Part shown: one piece after another, positions 16,290-25,034 of the stretch
How the letters are laid out: every line of letters starts with the position of its first letter
Position numbering within the stretch: position 1 is the first letter of the stretch
Source: Denitromonas halophila
GTDB lineage: Bacteria; Pseudomonadota; Gammaproteobacteria; Burkholderiales; Rhodocyclaceae
Assembly (NCBI RefSeq): GCF_007625155.1
Contig: NZ_VMNK01000006.1
Coordinates: 1 to 64,000 of the forward strand
Length of the DNA: 64,000 nt
Direction of reading: 5' to 3'
The notes under the pieces: model-generated
What the model saw: the letters and a program-made list of their open reading frames with translations, nothing else
What the model was told of the DNA's origin: nothing
Databases searched by the model: none
Program-made: the position numbers and the translations under genes

Positions 16290-18376
16290 GGTTCTGAGTC
16301 TGAATGAGCAAGCGCCACAGCGTCGGCATCTGGCCGCGGCTGTGTCGGGAGTGTGAGTTGCATCGTGGTGCCAACACCGGGCGTACTTTCAACACGGATG
16401 TCGCCGCCCAGCTCTCGCACGTATTGTCGCGCCTCGAAAACGCCGATGCCCATGCCGCTCGCCTTGGTGGTCTGGAATGGCCGGAACAGTTGGTCGCGCA
16501 TGAACTCAGGCGACATGCCGCATCCGGTATCTCTGACCTCGATCAGTGCCTGGGTCTCGTCGAGACGACGAAGACATGCCGTTACCATACCATCGTCACC
16601 GGTCGCGTCGAGGGCATTTTGCACGATATGCCCCACGACACGCTCAAGTCGTTCGGCATTCGCGCGCACCTGAATGGCGGGCGCTTCGACACGGACCGAC
16701 ACGGCCGGCTGAAGATGCGCTCTCTGCTTCCGGATCCGCTCCAGCAGCTGCCCCAGATCCACTTGCCGGTCGCGTTCGATTGCGGTCTTTTTCTGGAGTT
16801 GCTGCATCAGGTCGCGCATCTTCTGCTCGACATGCGCCACGGTTTCGAGCATGTCAGCCTGAAATTCAGGGTTGTCCTTGTGACGCTCGGCGTTCTTGAG
16901 CATCAACGACATCTGGGCGACCAGGTTTTTCAGATCATGCACCACAAACGCCGACATCCGATTGAAGGCATCGAACTTACGCGCTTCGATCAAGGCTTCG
17001 GCCGCCTGCATCCGGGCCAGATAGCTCGCCGCCTGACGCTGGGCACTCTTGAGCAAATCGAGCACTTCCCAGTTGATATCGACGGGCGTACGCGGGGCCA
17101 GCAGCACAACAAAACCGATCAATGTTTCGCCCGCGGTCAGCGGCACCACCAGCCAACCGTCATCCAGCTCTGACAGCCAGCGTGGCGGGGTCAGCTCGCC
17201 GTAGGTCTTGGGACGCATTCGATACTCTTCGAGGTTGAAGACCCAGCCCTCGTCGGCCAAAAAACGGCACAGCGGCCCGTCGGCCGACTCCTCAATCGAA
17301 GACTCAGCCATATTGAGGCGGGCCCGCATCACGAACCGCCCCTGCCCGTCGTCAAGCCACAAGCCGCCACCCGAACTCTCCACCAGATCCGCCAATGCCC
17401 GAATCGTCGTCTGGCCAAGATCCTGGTGGTCCCCGTGGGTCGATAGCGCACGGGTGAATTTCAGCCACTCAATCCGGTAGTCGTAGCGGTAGGGAAACAA
17501 ATGCTTGTTGAGCCAGACCCGCAGCCGGGCGCGCTGCGTGCCCGACACGGCGACGACCCCCAACAGCAGCAAAGCCGCAAAAAACAGTGTGACCTGAAGC
17601 GCCCGCCCCCAGTCGCCGCCAAAATAGCGTACGTAGTAGCCCGCCGCGGCCACCAGCAGCAGATACAGGCCGGACGCCGCCAGGGCCGTCGAATGGAACA
17701 CCATTTCCCGCGACACCGACAGCCGGATCGCCCAACCTGGTACCCGCGACGCCGAAATGGCAATCAACGGCAAGACCAGCGCATGGGCCAGACCGCGAAT
17801 ACTCCAGATGTCGCGATCAATGGCGCCGAACAGGAAGGCATCGGCATACAGGTAGAGGTCGAAAACCGCCGAGGCCGCCATGGCCAGACAAAATGGCTTG
17901 AGCCCCCAGCGCGACGCCGCTGGCAACAAGCGATAGAGCTGCTCAACCAACACCAGCGCATACACCGCCGCGACAAGGTGGAGGAAAATCAGGGCGCGCT
18001 GAGGGTCAATCGGCCAAGACAGGTCCAGCACGGTCATCAGTGCTGTCAGCAGACGCAACGCGATCACGGCAATTGCCACCCGCGCGGGCCAGGCGCGGCG
18101 ACTGCCATCGATCTGATGAATCAGCCCGACCACGAACGCGAGCCAGGCGGCGTCACGTGCCACCGCCAGCAACACAGCGGCGGCTCCTGCAAAGGCGAGG
18201 CCGGAAATCATGGCGGCATTGGCAACACACCAGGCCGCGCTGACCCCGACCGCCAGCAGCAAGCGGCCACCTGCCCCCTGCCCACGCCAGGCCGCCGCGA
18301 GATACACGCCGAACAGCCCGAACGCCGCCGCAGCGAGGGCATAACCCCAGACTGCCACGCTCGTCAGTTCAAGCAT
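16286..18376 (-). CDS. prsK: XrtA/PEP-CTERM system sensor histidine kinase PrsK
   Basis: A 696-residue membrane kinase. The first 300 residues form about eight hydrophobic segments, followed by a GAF-like region (about 315-450) and a kinase core. The phospho-accepting histidine is His480 in FVVHDLKNLV, an H-box close to that of NtrB-type kinases. The ATP-binding G boxes are DTGCGMSPEFM and ASGMGIGVFEARQY. It is the cognate partner of PrsR, whose start overlaps its stop. The signal sensed by the membrane part is unknown. It starts 47 bases after the glycosyltransferase stop, in one likely transcript. Confidence 0.92.
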   Translation of the reverse strand: MLELTSVAVWGYALAAAAFGLFGVYLAAAWRGQGAGGRLLLAVGVSAAWCVANAAMISGLAFAGAAAVLLAVARDAAWLAFVVGLIHQIDGSRRAWPARVAIAVIALRLLTALMTVLDLSWPIDPQRALIFLHLVAAVYALVLVEQLYRLLPAASRWGLKPFCLAMAASAVFDLYLYADAFLFGAIDRDIWSIRGLAHALVLPLIAISASRVPGWAIRLSVSREMVFHSTALAASGLYLLLVAAAGYYVRYFGGDWGRALQVTLFFAALLLLGVVAVSGTQRARLRVWLNKHLFPYRYDYRIEWLKFTRALSTHGDHQDLGQTTIRALADLVESSGGGLWLDDGQGRFVMRARLNMAESSIEESADGPLCRFLADEGWVFNLEEYRMRPKTYGELTPPRWLSELDDGWLVVPLTAGETLIGFVVLLAPRTPVDINWEVLDLLKSAQRQAASYLARMQAAEALIEARKFDAFNRMSAFVVHDLKNLVAQMSLMLKNAERHKDNPEFQADMLETVAHVEQKMRDLMQQLQKKTAIERDRQVDLGQLLERIRKQRAHLQPAVSVRVEAPAIQVRANAERLERVVGHIVQNALDATGDDGMVTACLRRLDETQALIEVRDTGCGMSPEFMRDQLFRPFQTTKASGMGIGVFEARQYVRELGGDIRVESTPGVGTTMQLTLPTQPRPDADAVALAHSDSEP

Positions 18377-18423
18377 CTCGAATCACCTTGGCCACAGATC
18401 CGGCCGGAAGAGTCAGATGCGCC

Positions 18424-19809
18424 CTACTGCGCACCTTCGCCGGTAAGCACCACGCGCACCGTTTCGGCCAGCACAACGATGTCCAGCAACAGGGTGTGGT
18501 TTTTGACGTAATACAGATCGTACTGAAGTTTTTGCACGGCATCATCCACCGATGCGCCGTACTGGTAGCGAACCTGCGCCCATCCGGTCACGCCAGGCTT
18601 TACGCAGTGACGCACGGCGTAAAACGGGATCTCTGCGGTGAGCTGATCGACAAAGAACGGCCGCTCTGGGCGGGGTCCGACCAGGCTCATTTCGCCCAGA
18701 AAAACGTTGAACAACTGTGGCAACTCATCGATACGCAACTTGCGAATCAGCCGGCCGACGCGGGTCACCCGATTGTCGTTCGACTGCGCCCAGCGCGGCT
18801 TGCCATCCTTTTCAGCGTCGGTGCCCATGCTGCGAAACTTGATCACCTTGAACTGGCGGCCATTCTGCCCGACGCGCAGCTGGCGATAGAACACCGGCCC
18901 GCCGTCTTCAAGCAAAATAAGCAAGGCGGTCAGCAGCATCACCGGCACAGCCAGAATCAACAACACTAGGGATGCCGCCAGATCAAAGCACCGCTTGACC
19001 AGCGAGCGAAAAAACCCCTGACGAAAGCCGTCACCAAAAATCAGCCAGCTGGCTTTGAGCGCGTCGATACGCACCTGACCGCGCACGCGTTCATAGAAGG
19101 TCGACAAGTCGTAGACCTTGACGCCACGCATCTTGCAGTCGAGCAACTCACGCAGAGGCAGCACGCCACCACGACGCTCACGCACCGCAACGATGACCTC
19201 ATTCACCCCAAGCTGATCAACCACATCGACCACCGCGCCACGATTGCTCAGAATCAGGTCAGGCGCGACCGCCCGATCATCATCATCACCGGTGGGCAAA
19301 AAACCTACGAATTTGAGCCCTCGGGACGCCGGATCGCGCAGCACCCGCTCGACCGACTCGGCCTCGCTTCCGGTCCCCAGGACCAACACCCGACGCGACA
19401 TGAAAGCACCAAGACGCCCACGATTGGCAAACCCGCGCATCACCAAGATCAACCCCAGCAAGAGGATCACAGACACTTCGGCGGCCTCGGAAGCGAATTC
19501 GCCCCACGGCAACACGCGAAACACGCCATAGGCCACAGGAATACTGACGATCACGCCGACCAGAACGCGCGCCAACACATCCTTCAACTGCCGACCCGCG
19601 ACAGGCCGGTAGAAACCGGTGATGGTATTAAGCACGATCATGGCGATCGCAAAGAGCAGCGCCGACGGCAGAATCATACGCCACGACTCGATGCCGACAT
19701 CAGGCTGCAACACAATGGCAACAACGACGCCCGCAAACAGTACGAATGCATCGAAGATGATTTGATACAAGGTCGTCGCGGGAAAATAGTGGCTGAACAC
19801 TTTGAGCAT
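18424..19809 (-). CDS. PEP-CTERM-system undecaprenyl-phosphate sugar-1-phosphate transferase (TIGR03013-type)
   Basis: A 461-residue polyprenyl glycosylphosphotransferase. The N-terminal half has about four membrane segments, then a Rossmann-like nucleotide-binding region (VLVLGTGSEAESVER). The C-terminal third is the bacterial sugar transferase catalytic domain, with KFRSMGTDAEKDG, LRKLRIDELPQLFNV-type core and GEMSLVGPRPERP. It loads the first sugar on the lipid carrier to start exopolysaccharide synthesis at the inner membrane. Start ATG 19809 is preceded by AGAGGA at good spacing, which decides it over an in-frame start 21 bases upstream. As first gene of the minus-strand run it carries the presumed promoter. 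Confidence 0.92.
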   Translation of the reverse strand: MLKVFSHYFPATTLYQIIFDAFVLFAGVVVAIVLQPDVGIESWRMILPSALLFAIAMIVLNTITGFYRPVAGRQLKDVLARVLVGVIVSIPVAYGVFRVLPWGEFASEAAEVSVILLLGLILVMRGFANRGRLGAFMSRRVLVLGTGSEAESVERVLRDPASRGLKFVGFLPTGDDDDRAVAPDLILSNRGAVVDVVDQLGVNEVIVAVRERRGGVLPLRELLDCKMRGVKVYDLSTFYERVRGQVRIDALKASWLIFGDGFRQGFFRSLVKRCFDLAASLVLLILAVPVMLLTALLILLEDGGPVFYRQLRVGQNGRQFKVIKFRSMGTDAEKDGKPRWAQSNDNRVTRVGRLIRKLRIDELPQLFNVFLGEMSLVGPRPERPFFVDQLTAEIPFYAVRHCVKPGVTGWAQVRYQYGASVDDAVQKLQYDLYYVKNHTLLLDIVVLAETVRVVLTGEGAQ

Positions 19810-19905
19810 GATTCGTCCTCTCCGGTCCACCCTGCCCTCGCATGAGGCGAGGCGCGGAAGAAACCTGATACGGACTGAACAATACCCGAGCCCGGATAAA
19901 CAAGG

Positions 19906-19921
19906 CGTGAATCACATCACA
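19906..19921. promoter_or_regulatory. CRP/Vfr-like palindrome upstream of the glycosyltransferase operon
   Basis: CGTGA-N6-TCACA (19906-19910 and 19917-19921) matches the CRP consensus TGTGA-N6-TCACA at nine of ten positions. It lies about 96 bases before the glycosyltransferase ATG, within the 203-base intergenic region 19810-20012. An AT-rich stretch with TTATAA lies further upstream at about 19983-19988. One such match is expected by chance in a window this size, so only the placement supports it. Confidence 0.35.
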
Positions 19922-20012
19922 CAAGACAGCGCCATGCGAGAATGCCGGCGGACCAAAGACCGCCAGCAAACCTCAAAAGCCTTTTATAACAAAGACTTGA
20001 AAGCCACCTCGC

Positions 20013-21572
20013 TCAGTGGCTTGTCCCTGACGAACGTGTGATTTTGTTGTGGAGGTTGTACTTTCCCACTGGCCGACGGGCCGGCAGCCGCTTGACCTCC
20101 TTGAGCGTGACAGCGTCATAGATGATCAAGGCGCCGTCGTCCTCCCACAGACTGGCAATCGCGTAGCGCCCGTCGCGGGTGAACTCGATATGCGCCAGCG
20201 TCTTGCCGGGTTCCGGCTTGAGCTGTGCGACCACCTCAAGGGTTTCCTTGTCGATCACCTGCAAGGTGTCACGCGCGGTCGGGCTCATCATCGAATCCGT
20301 CCAGGCATAGCGCGAATTTTCGTGACTGCGCATGAAGAAGCCGGGGCCGAGCGTCTTGATCTCCTTGACCACCGACCAGTCCTTCACGTCGATCACCGTG
20401 ATCTTCCCGTCCTCCAGGTTGGGGGAGGCCATCACTGTGCGCCCCTGCCACTCCCAGGTAATGCCAGAGCCCAGATGCGGCATACCACCCAGATCCAGGT
20501 CGGCAATTTTCTTGCGCACGTCGAGATGAACAACCTGCCCCTTTTTGCCCACGCGGGTGGCGCCAATCAACTCGGAGTAATCCTGTGTGAAGAAAAAGTC
20601 ATCCAGGATGTCGTCCAGCGGTGTGCGGCGCGGATTCAGGTAGCCGCGCAGGAAAGCACCTTCCTTGTATTTGAAGTCATGAATCAGCCCAACGGGGATG
20701 TCCTCGACGGTCGGGTCGTAGCTGATCTCCCACACCTCAGGCACATCCTTGAGCGCGGCCACAAAGCTCTTGCGCGGCGCCGCATCATAGACGGCCGACA
20801 CGCGGGACGACGTCTTGCCCGCCTTGTCGGTCACGTCCATCACCTTGATCATGTTCAGATCGCTATCGAGCAAGACCAGCGAATGCGGCAGATAGTTGGC
20901 CACCGCCACCACCTTGCCGTCGGACGATACGGCGAGGTTGCGCGTATTGATCCCGGCGCGCACCTCAGCCACCAGCGTCAGGTTCCAGATGTCGTATTTC
21001 GACACCCAGCCGTCACGCGAGGCGAAATACACAAACCGCCCCTCGGGGCTGAACTTGGGTCCGCCGTGCAAGGCGAAACGCGAGGGGAAGCGGTGGATGC
21101 GCTCCAGCTTGTCGCCATCGAGAATCGACACATGATGGTCGCCCGCCTCAACGACGATGAACAGATTCATCAGGTCGGCGTCGAACTTCGCCTTGGCCGG
21201 CAATGTGGCGACATCCGCATGCACGATACGCGATGCCACGATCTGTTCGACATCCCACTTGGGCGGGGTCAAGGTCGGCTGGTAGATCATGGCCACCAAG
21301 GCGTCGATCTGCGCATCGTCGAGCGCCGCGCCAAAGGCCGGCATTTGCGTCGCGGCGCGGCCATTGACCACCACCTCGCGCGCAGCCTTCTTGCGCAGGC
21401 GAGAGAGGTTGTCCGGCAGCAGCGCCGGCCCCATTGCTCCGAGGCGGTCCGCGCCATGACAACTGGCGCAATGCTGGGCAAACAAGGCTGTCGCATCGGC
21501 GGGCGCTGCCGATGCGTGGCTGACGAATAGCGACACCCCGAGCAGGATGATGACGTGAATCAATGTATGCAT
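20013..21572 (-). CDS. nirN: Cytochrome c / d1-heme domain protein NirN
   Basis: A 519-residue periplasmic protein with a signal peptide (about 1-23), one c-type heme site CASCH (35-39) and an eight-bladed propeller of the cytochrome cd1 family (from about residue 110). NirN is a NirS paralog that binds d1 heme and its dihydro precursor; it is reported to perform the last dehydrogenation of heme d1 and hand it to NirS. ATG 21572 gives a proper signal peptide and lies 7 bases after the nirJ stop, so the two are cotranscribed. NirS itself is encoded separately at 29415-31085 and has a longer N-terminal cytochrome domain, which distinguishes the two. Confidence 0.9.
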   Translation of the reverse strand: MHTLIHVIILLGVSLFVSHASAAPADATALFAQHCASCHGADRLGAMGPALLPDNLSRLRKKAAREVVVNGRAATQMPAFGAALDDAQIDALVAMIYQPTLTPPKWDVEQIVASRIVHADVATLPAKAKFDADLMNLFIVVEAGDHHVSILDGDKLERIHRFPSRFALHGGPKFSPEGRFVYFASRDGWVSKYDIWNLTLVAEVRAGINTRNLAVSSDGKVVAVANYLPHSLVLLDSDLNMIKVMDVTDKAGKTSSRVSAVYDAAPRKSFVAALKDVPEVWEISYDPTVEDIPVGLIHDFKYKEGAFLRGYLNPRRTPLDDILDDFFFTQDYSELIGATRVGKKGQVVHLDVRKKIADLDLGGMPHLGSGITWEWQGRTVMASPNLEDGKITVIDVKDWSVVKEIKTLGPGFFMRSHENSRYAWTDSMMSPTARDTLQVIDKETLEVVAQLKPEPGKTLAHIEFTRDGRYAIASLWEDDGALIIYDAVTLKEVKRLPARRPVGKYNLHNKITRSSGTSH

Positions 21573-21579
21573 GGCGAAC

Positions 21580-22779
21580 TCAGGCGCGACGGCGCTCAAA
21601 GGGCGTAACGGTCAGCCGCGGGCGAACGGCATCATCCGGGCTCAGGCCGATTTCGGCATCGTCCAGATAGCAGGCGGGATCCTCTTCCCACGGATCGCCA
21701 CTCGTTTGCTGAGCGCGTACGCGGGTATTACCGCCGCAGATATCGAAATGCGCACAGGCGCCGCAACGCCCCTTGACCTGTCGCGGGCGGGCCTTGAGGC
21801 CAGCCATGAGCGGGTCGGAGGTATCGGACCAGATCTCCGAAAACGGCCGCTTGCGCACATTGCCAATGGTGTGGTGCCACCACATGGTATCGGGGTGCAC
21901 ATTGCCGAGGTTGTCGATGTTGGCCACATTGACGCCGCTGGCATTGCCGCCCCACTGCACCAGCTTGGCGCGGATGTGCTCGGCCTTGTCGGGGAAGCGC
22001 CGTGCCACCCATTGGTAAAAGTACACGCCATCGGCATCGTTGTTGCCCGTAGTGAACTCGCGCACGCGGCCGGTTTTGACGTCGTCCAGACAGGTCTCGA
22101 ACAACAGATCCATCGCCCAGCGGGTGAGCTGGTGCTGGGCGTCATCCTTGCGGTTCTTGTTGCCGCGCCCCGCGTAGTTCAGATGGGAAAAATAGAATCG
22201 ATCGATGCCCTCGTCGGCCACCAGTTGCAGCAAGGCGGGCAGATCGGCCGCATTGTCCTGTGTCATGGTGAAGCGCACGCCAACTTTAAGACCGCGATCG
22301 CGGCACAGGCGGATACCCGCCAGCGACGCCTCAAACGCGCCTTTCATGCGGCGGAATTCGTCGTGGGTATCGCGGATGCCATCCAGGCTGACGCCAACGT
22401 AGTCGTAATCGATCTCGGCGATCTGATCGATGTTCTCATCCGTAATCAAGGTGCCGTTCGATGACAGCGCGGTATAAAAACCCATCGCCTTGGATCGGCG
22501 CGAGATCTCGAAAATATCGGGTCGCAGCAAGGGCTCGCCGCCCGACAGGATCAGCACCGGCACCCGGTAGGCCTTGAGGTTGTCCATGACCGAAAAGACG
22601 TCCTGGGTATCGAGCTCACCCGGAAAATTGGTGTCGGCGGAAATCGAGTAGCAGTGCTTGCAGGTCAGGTTGCAGCGCCGGATCAGGTTCCAGATCACCA
22701 CCGGACCGGGCAGGTCACGACGCGGCCCCACGGGCGTGGGGTGCTCAAGTTCATGCATGTATTGCGACAGTCGGAACAT
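21580..22779 (-). CDS. nirJ: Heme d1 biosynthesis radical SAM protein NirJ
   Basis: A 399-residue radical SAM/SPASM protein. The SAM cluster motif C-X3-C-X2-C is Cys36, Cys40, Cys43 (CNLTCKHCY), and the second-cluster cysteines appear in CGACAHFDICGG near the C-terminus. NirJ removes the propionate side chains of didecarboxysiroheme and installs the keto groups of heme d1. ATG 22779 follows the family N-terminus MFRLSQYM. It is first gene of a nirJ-nirN unit and has its own FNR/DNR-type box 58 bases upstream, which makes it independent of the nirC operon. Confidence 0.94.
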   Translation of the reverse strand: MFRLSQYMHELEHPTPVGPRRDLPGPVVIWNLIRRCNLTCKHCYSISADTNFPGELDTQDVFSVMDNLKAYRVPVLILSGGEPLLRPDIFEISRRSKAMGFYTALSSNGTLITDENIDQIAEIDYDYVGVSLDGIRDTHDEFRRMKGAFEASLAGIRLCRDRGLKVGVRFTMTQDNAADLPALLQLVADEGIDRFYFSHLNYAGRGNKNRKDDAQHQLTRWAMDLLFETCLDDVKTGRVREFTTGNNDADGVYFYQWVARRFPDKAEHIRAKLVQWGGNASGVNVANIDNLGNVHPDTMWWHHTIGNVRKRPFSEIWSDTSDPLMAGLKARPRQVKGRCGACAHFDICGGNTRVRAQQTSGDPWEEDPACYLDDAEIGLSPDDAVRPRLTVTPFERRRA

Positions 22780-22836
22780 CGGTGGGACTCCAATTTCGGG
22801 CTTCGGCCATTCTTGCCCGCCCCCCATTCGCCCGCG

Positions 22837-22850
22837 TTGATTGCGGTCAA
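22837..22850. promoter_or_regulatory. FNR/DNR-type box in front of nirJ
   Basis: TTGAT-N4-GTCAA, one change from the TTGAT-N4-ATCAA consensus bound by FNR/DNR/NnrR regulators. Centred at 22843.5, it places a class II start near 22802, and AAGAAT at 22814-22809 on the minus strand is a fair -10. The distance to the nirJ ATG (57 bases between) nearly equals that of the nirC box to nirC. Confidence 0.72.
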
Positions 22851-22880
22851 CCGCATGGTCAGAAGCCCGCGTTGGTGCTA

Positions 22881-22918
22881 CCGTACTGCAAACTCAACAA
22901 GACGTATTCGCAGTACGG
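22881..22918. promoter_or_regulatory. Perfect 9-base inverted repeat before the HD-GYP gene
   Basis: CCGTACTGC (22881-22889) and GCAGTACGG (22910-22918) are exact inverse complements with a 20-base spacer, ending 14 bases before the HD-GYP ATG. This could be an operator or a 5' leader stem-loop. The ligand or regulator is unknown. Confidence 0.4.
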
Positions 22919-22932
22919 GACCCCACTCCACC

Positions 22933-24066
22933 ATGGACTCACGGCGCCTGTCGCCCATCGACCACATCGATAGCACGCTGCTTGACGCCTTCGTCCAGAA
23001 CGCGCTACCCGATCTGCTCGCGCCACTTCAGCGCACACTGGTCGAGCGCCTGCCCCATCCGTGCCGGCTGGCGGCGATCTGGCTGGGCGACAACGCAACC
23101 CGCATTACGGCCAGCGTCGACTCGATGGGCCGGCGTAAAACGCCGGGCGAGAACGAGCTCTCGCATGTCATCGACAGCCCCACGCTGCACCAGTGCCTGA
23201 GCCGCAATGCCGTTGTACGCTCACCGGCGATGACCGACCCGCTGGTCCGCTGGGTTGCCGAAGACACCTGCGAACCCCTGCTCTGCCTGCCACTGATACG
23301 CAACGCAGAACGCCTTGGCGCGCTGATGATCATGCAGCGCGCGGGCTTCGAGACGCCTGAAGCCAAACTGACCGAACTGGCCAGCTGGGCCCCTTTGATG
23401 GCCAGTTTGCTGGTGCACGAAATCGACGCCATTCACGGCCTCTTTGGTGCCGTGCGTTTCGCGCGCGATTTCACCCTGATGCGAGATACCGAAACCGGCC
23501 AGCACCAACTTCGCATCGGCGGCTACGCCGGCCTGCTGGCCCAGGTGATGGGCAGCGCCAACGGACTGGACGACGGCTTCGCCCAGGAGATCGCGCTTTA
23601 CGCGCCGCTGCACGACATCGGCAAGATCGGCATCCCGGACGAAATCCTGCTCAAACCCGGAAAATTTGACGACGCCGAGCGCGAGCGCATGAAAGCACAT
23701 GTCACCAATGGCGCGGCACTGATCGACCGACTGGTCGAAGACTTCCGGCTAGAGGGCAATCCACGCGTCAACGCGCTACGGGCCGTGGTGGCCTGGCATC
23801 ACGAATACATCGACGGCAGCGGCTACCCGGAGGGCCGCGCGGGCGACCAGATCCCGCTGGAGACGCGGATCATCACGGTGGCCGATATTTTTGACGCGCT
23901 CACCAATGTGCGTGCCTACAAGCAGCGCTGGTCGCTCGACGAAGCTTTCGAGCTGCTCCAGTCGATGGCGGGCAAGCAACTGGACAAAGAATGCGTCCAG
24001 GCCTTTGTCAGTGAACGCAAGCAAATCACCGAAATATGGGGGCATTACGCCGCTAACGGCGCGTAA
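22933..24066 (+). CDS. GAF/HD-GYP domain phosphodiesterase (putative c-di-GMP hydrolase)
   Basis: A 377-residue cytoplasmic protein. The N-terminal half looks like a GAF-type sensor (about 30-165). The C-terminal half is an HD-GYP domain with the metal ligands His227-Asp228 in LHDIGKIG and the signature HHEYIDGSGYP from His289 (GYP 297-299), all intact. It should hydrolyse c-di-GMP, favouring motility over biofilm. It lies in opposite orientation between nirH and nirJ, splitting the heme d1 genes into two transcripts. A link between denitrification and c-di-GMP signalling is suggested by position only. The ATG was chosen for a sensible protein start downstream of the leader repeat; no strong ribosome site is visible. 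Confidence 0.85.
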   Translation: MDSRRLSPIDHIDSTLLDAFVQNALPDLLAPLQRTLVERLPHPCRLAAIWLGDNATRITASVDSMGRRKTPGENELSHVIDSPTLHQCLSRNAVVRSPAMTDPLVRWVAEDTCEPLLCLPLIRNAERLGALMIMQRAGFETPEAKLTELASWAPLMASLLVHEIDAIHGLFGAVRFARDFTLMRDTETGQHQLRIGGYAGLLAQVMGSANGLDDGFAQEIALYAPLHDIGKIGIPDEILLKPGKFDDAERERMKAHVTNGAALIDRLVEDFRLEGNPRVNALRAVVAWHHEYIDGSGYPEGRAGDQIPLETRIITVADIFDALTNVRAYKQRWSLDEAFELLQSMAGKQLDKECVQAFVSERKQITEIWGHYAANGA

Positions 24067-24078
24067 TACGCTTCCGCC

Positions 24079-24561
24079 TCAACCGACGAGACGCAGGCCG
24101 GTCTTCTTCAGAATCTTCGAACTGAACAGCACGTCACGCGCGCGCACGGCCGCGCCGAGTCGCTCGGCGATCTGCTCGGCCTGCGCCAGCACCTCGGCCC
24201 GATCATGGCCATGTACCATGGCGAACAGGTTGTACGGCCAGTCCGGCATATGGCGCGGCCGCTTATAACAGTGCGTCACACACGCCATCTGCCCGACCGC
24301 CTCGCCCAGCGCATCGATCTGTGCGTCGTCGACATCCCACACCGTCATGCCATTGGCCACATAACCCAGCGCATAGTGATTGGGCACGGCGCCCATGCGG
24401 CGGATCACGCCGGTCTCAAGCAAGCGCGCCATCCTGGCTTGCACCTCACTGGCCGGCAAGCCGAGTGTTTCGCCGAGTGCGTCATAGGGGCGACTCACCA
24501 GTGGCAAGCCGCCTTGGGTTGCCACAATCAGCGCGCGATCTATCGAATCAATGACTTCCAT
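24079..24561 (-). CDS. nirH: Siroheme decarboxylase subunit NirH (Lrp/AsnC family)
   Basis: A 160-residue protein with a small winged helix (about 5-65) and a RAM-like domain. The motif VTHCYKRPRHMPDWPYNLFAMVHG, seen here as CYKRP and WPYNLFAMVHG, is typical of the NirG/H/L/D and AhbA/B siroheme decarboxylases. With NirDL and NirG it removes two carboxyl groups from siroheme to give 12,18-didecarboxysiroheme. It follows nirG by 2 bases. Assignment of H versus L or G among these paralogs rests on order (DL-G-H), as in other denitrifiers. Confidence 0.85.
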   Translation of the reverse strand: MEVIDSIDRALIVATQGGLPLVSRPYDALGETLGLPASEVQARMARLLETGVIRRMGAVPNHYALGYVANGMTVWDVDDAQIDALGEAVGQMACVTHCYKRPRHMPDWPYNLFAMVHGHDRAEVLAQAEQIAERLGAAVRARDVLFSSKILKKTGLRLVG

Positions 24562-24563
24562 TC

Positions 24564-25034
24564 TCAGGCCTTGAGCTTCATTTCGACGAAGTATTCCTTC
24601 AGCTTCGGGAAGGGGTAAACCGGCAGTTCGGTCTCGGCCTCGATCCGCGCAATGGCCGCGTCGATGCCGCCGGGCGTTTCAGTCGCCAGCACAAACCACA
24701 TATTGAAGGCGTGATCCCGGCGATAGTTGTGCGCCACCTCGGGCAAGGCATTGACCTGCGCATTGACCGCCTCAAAGCGCGACTCGGGCACCGCCATGGC
24801 CGCCAGGACAAAGCGGCCGCCCATGCGCTCGACCTGAAACATCGGGCCGAAACGGGTCAGTACCCGCGTCGCGAGCATCTCCTTCAATCGATCGAGAAGC
24901 GCCGCTTCCGAAATACCCAGTGTCGCCGCGACATCGGCATACGGCGTATCGGTCAGCGGAAAGCCGCCCTGCAAGGCGTTGATGATGTTGCGATCCAGGT
25001 CGGACAGGGCGACAGGTGCCTGGCGTTCAGTCAT
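24564..25034 (-). CDS. nirG: Siroheme decarboxylase subunit NirG (Lrp/AsnC family)
   Basis: A 156-residue paralog of NirH. Its middle motif is EVAHNYRRDHAFNMWFVLATE, the histidine-rich type of siroheme decarboxylase subunit (HNYRR; NMWFVL), whereas NirH has the CYKRP type. The two types are thought to combine into the active heteromer. ATG 25034 overlaps the nirDL stop by 8 bases, so translation is coupled. It acts in the cytoplasm in heme d1 synthesis. Confidence 0.85.
   Translation of the reverse strand: MTERQAPVALSDLDRNIINALQGGFPLTDTPYADVAATLGISEAALLDRLKEMLATRVLTRFGPMFQVERMGGRFVLAAMAVPESRFEAVNAQVNALPEVAHNYRRDHAFNMWFVLATETPGGIDAAIARIEAETELPVYPFPKLKEYFVEMKLKA

Noticed and set aside
20049-21530. 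A 493-codon + strand open frame opposite nirN
   Set aside because: Same cause: shadow of a high-GC gene, and rich in His, Arg and Gly without domain pattern.
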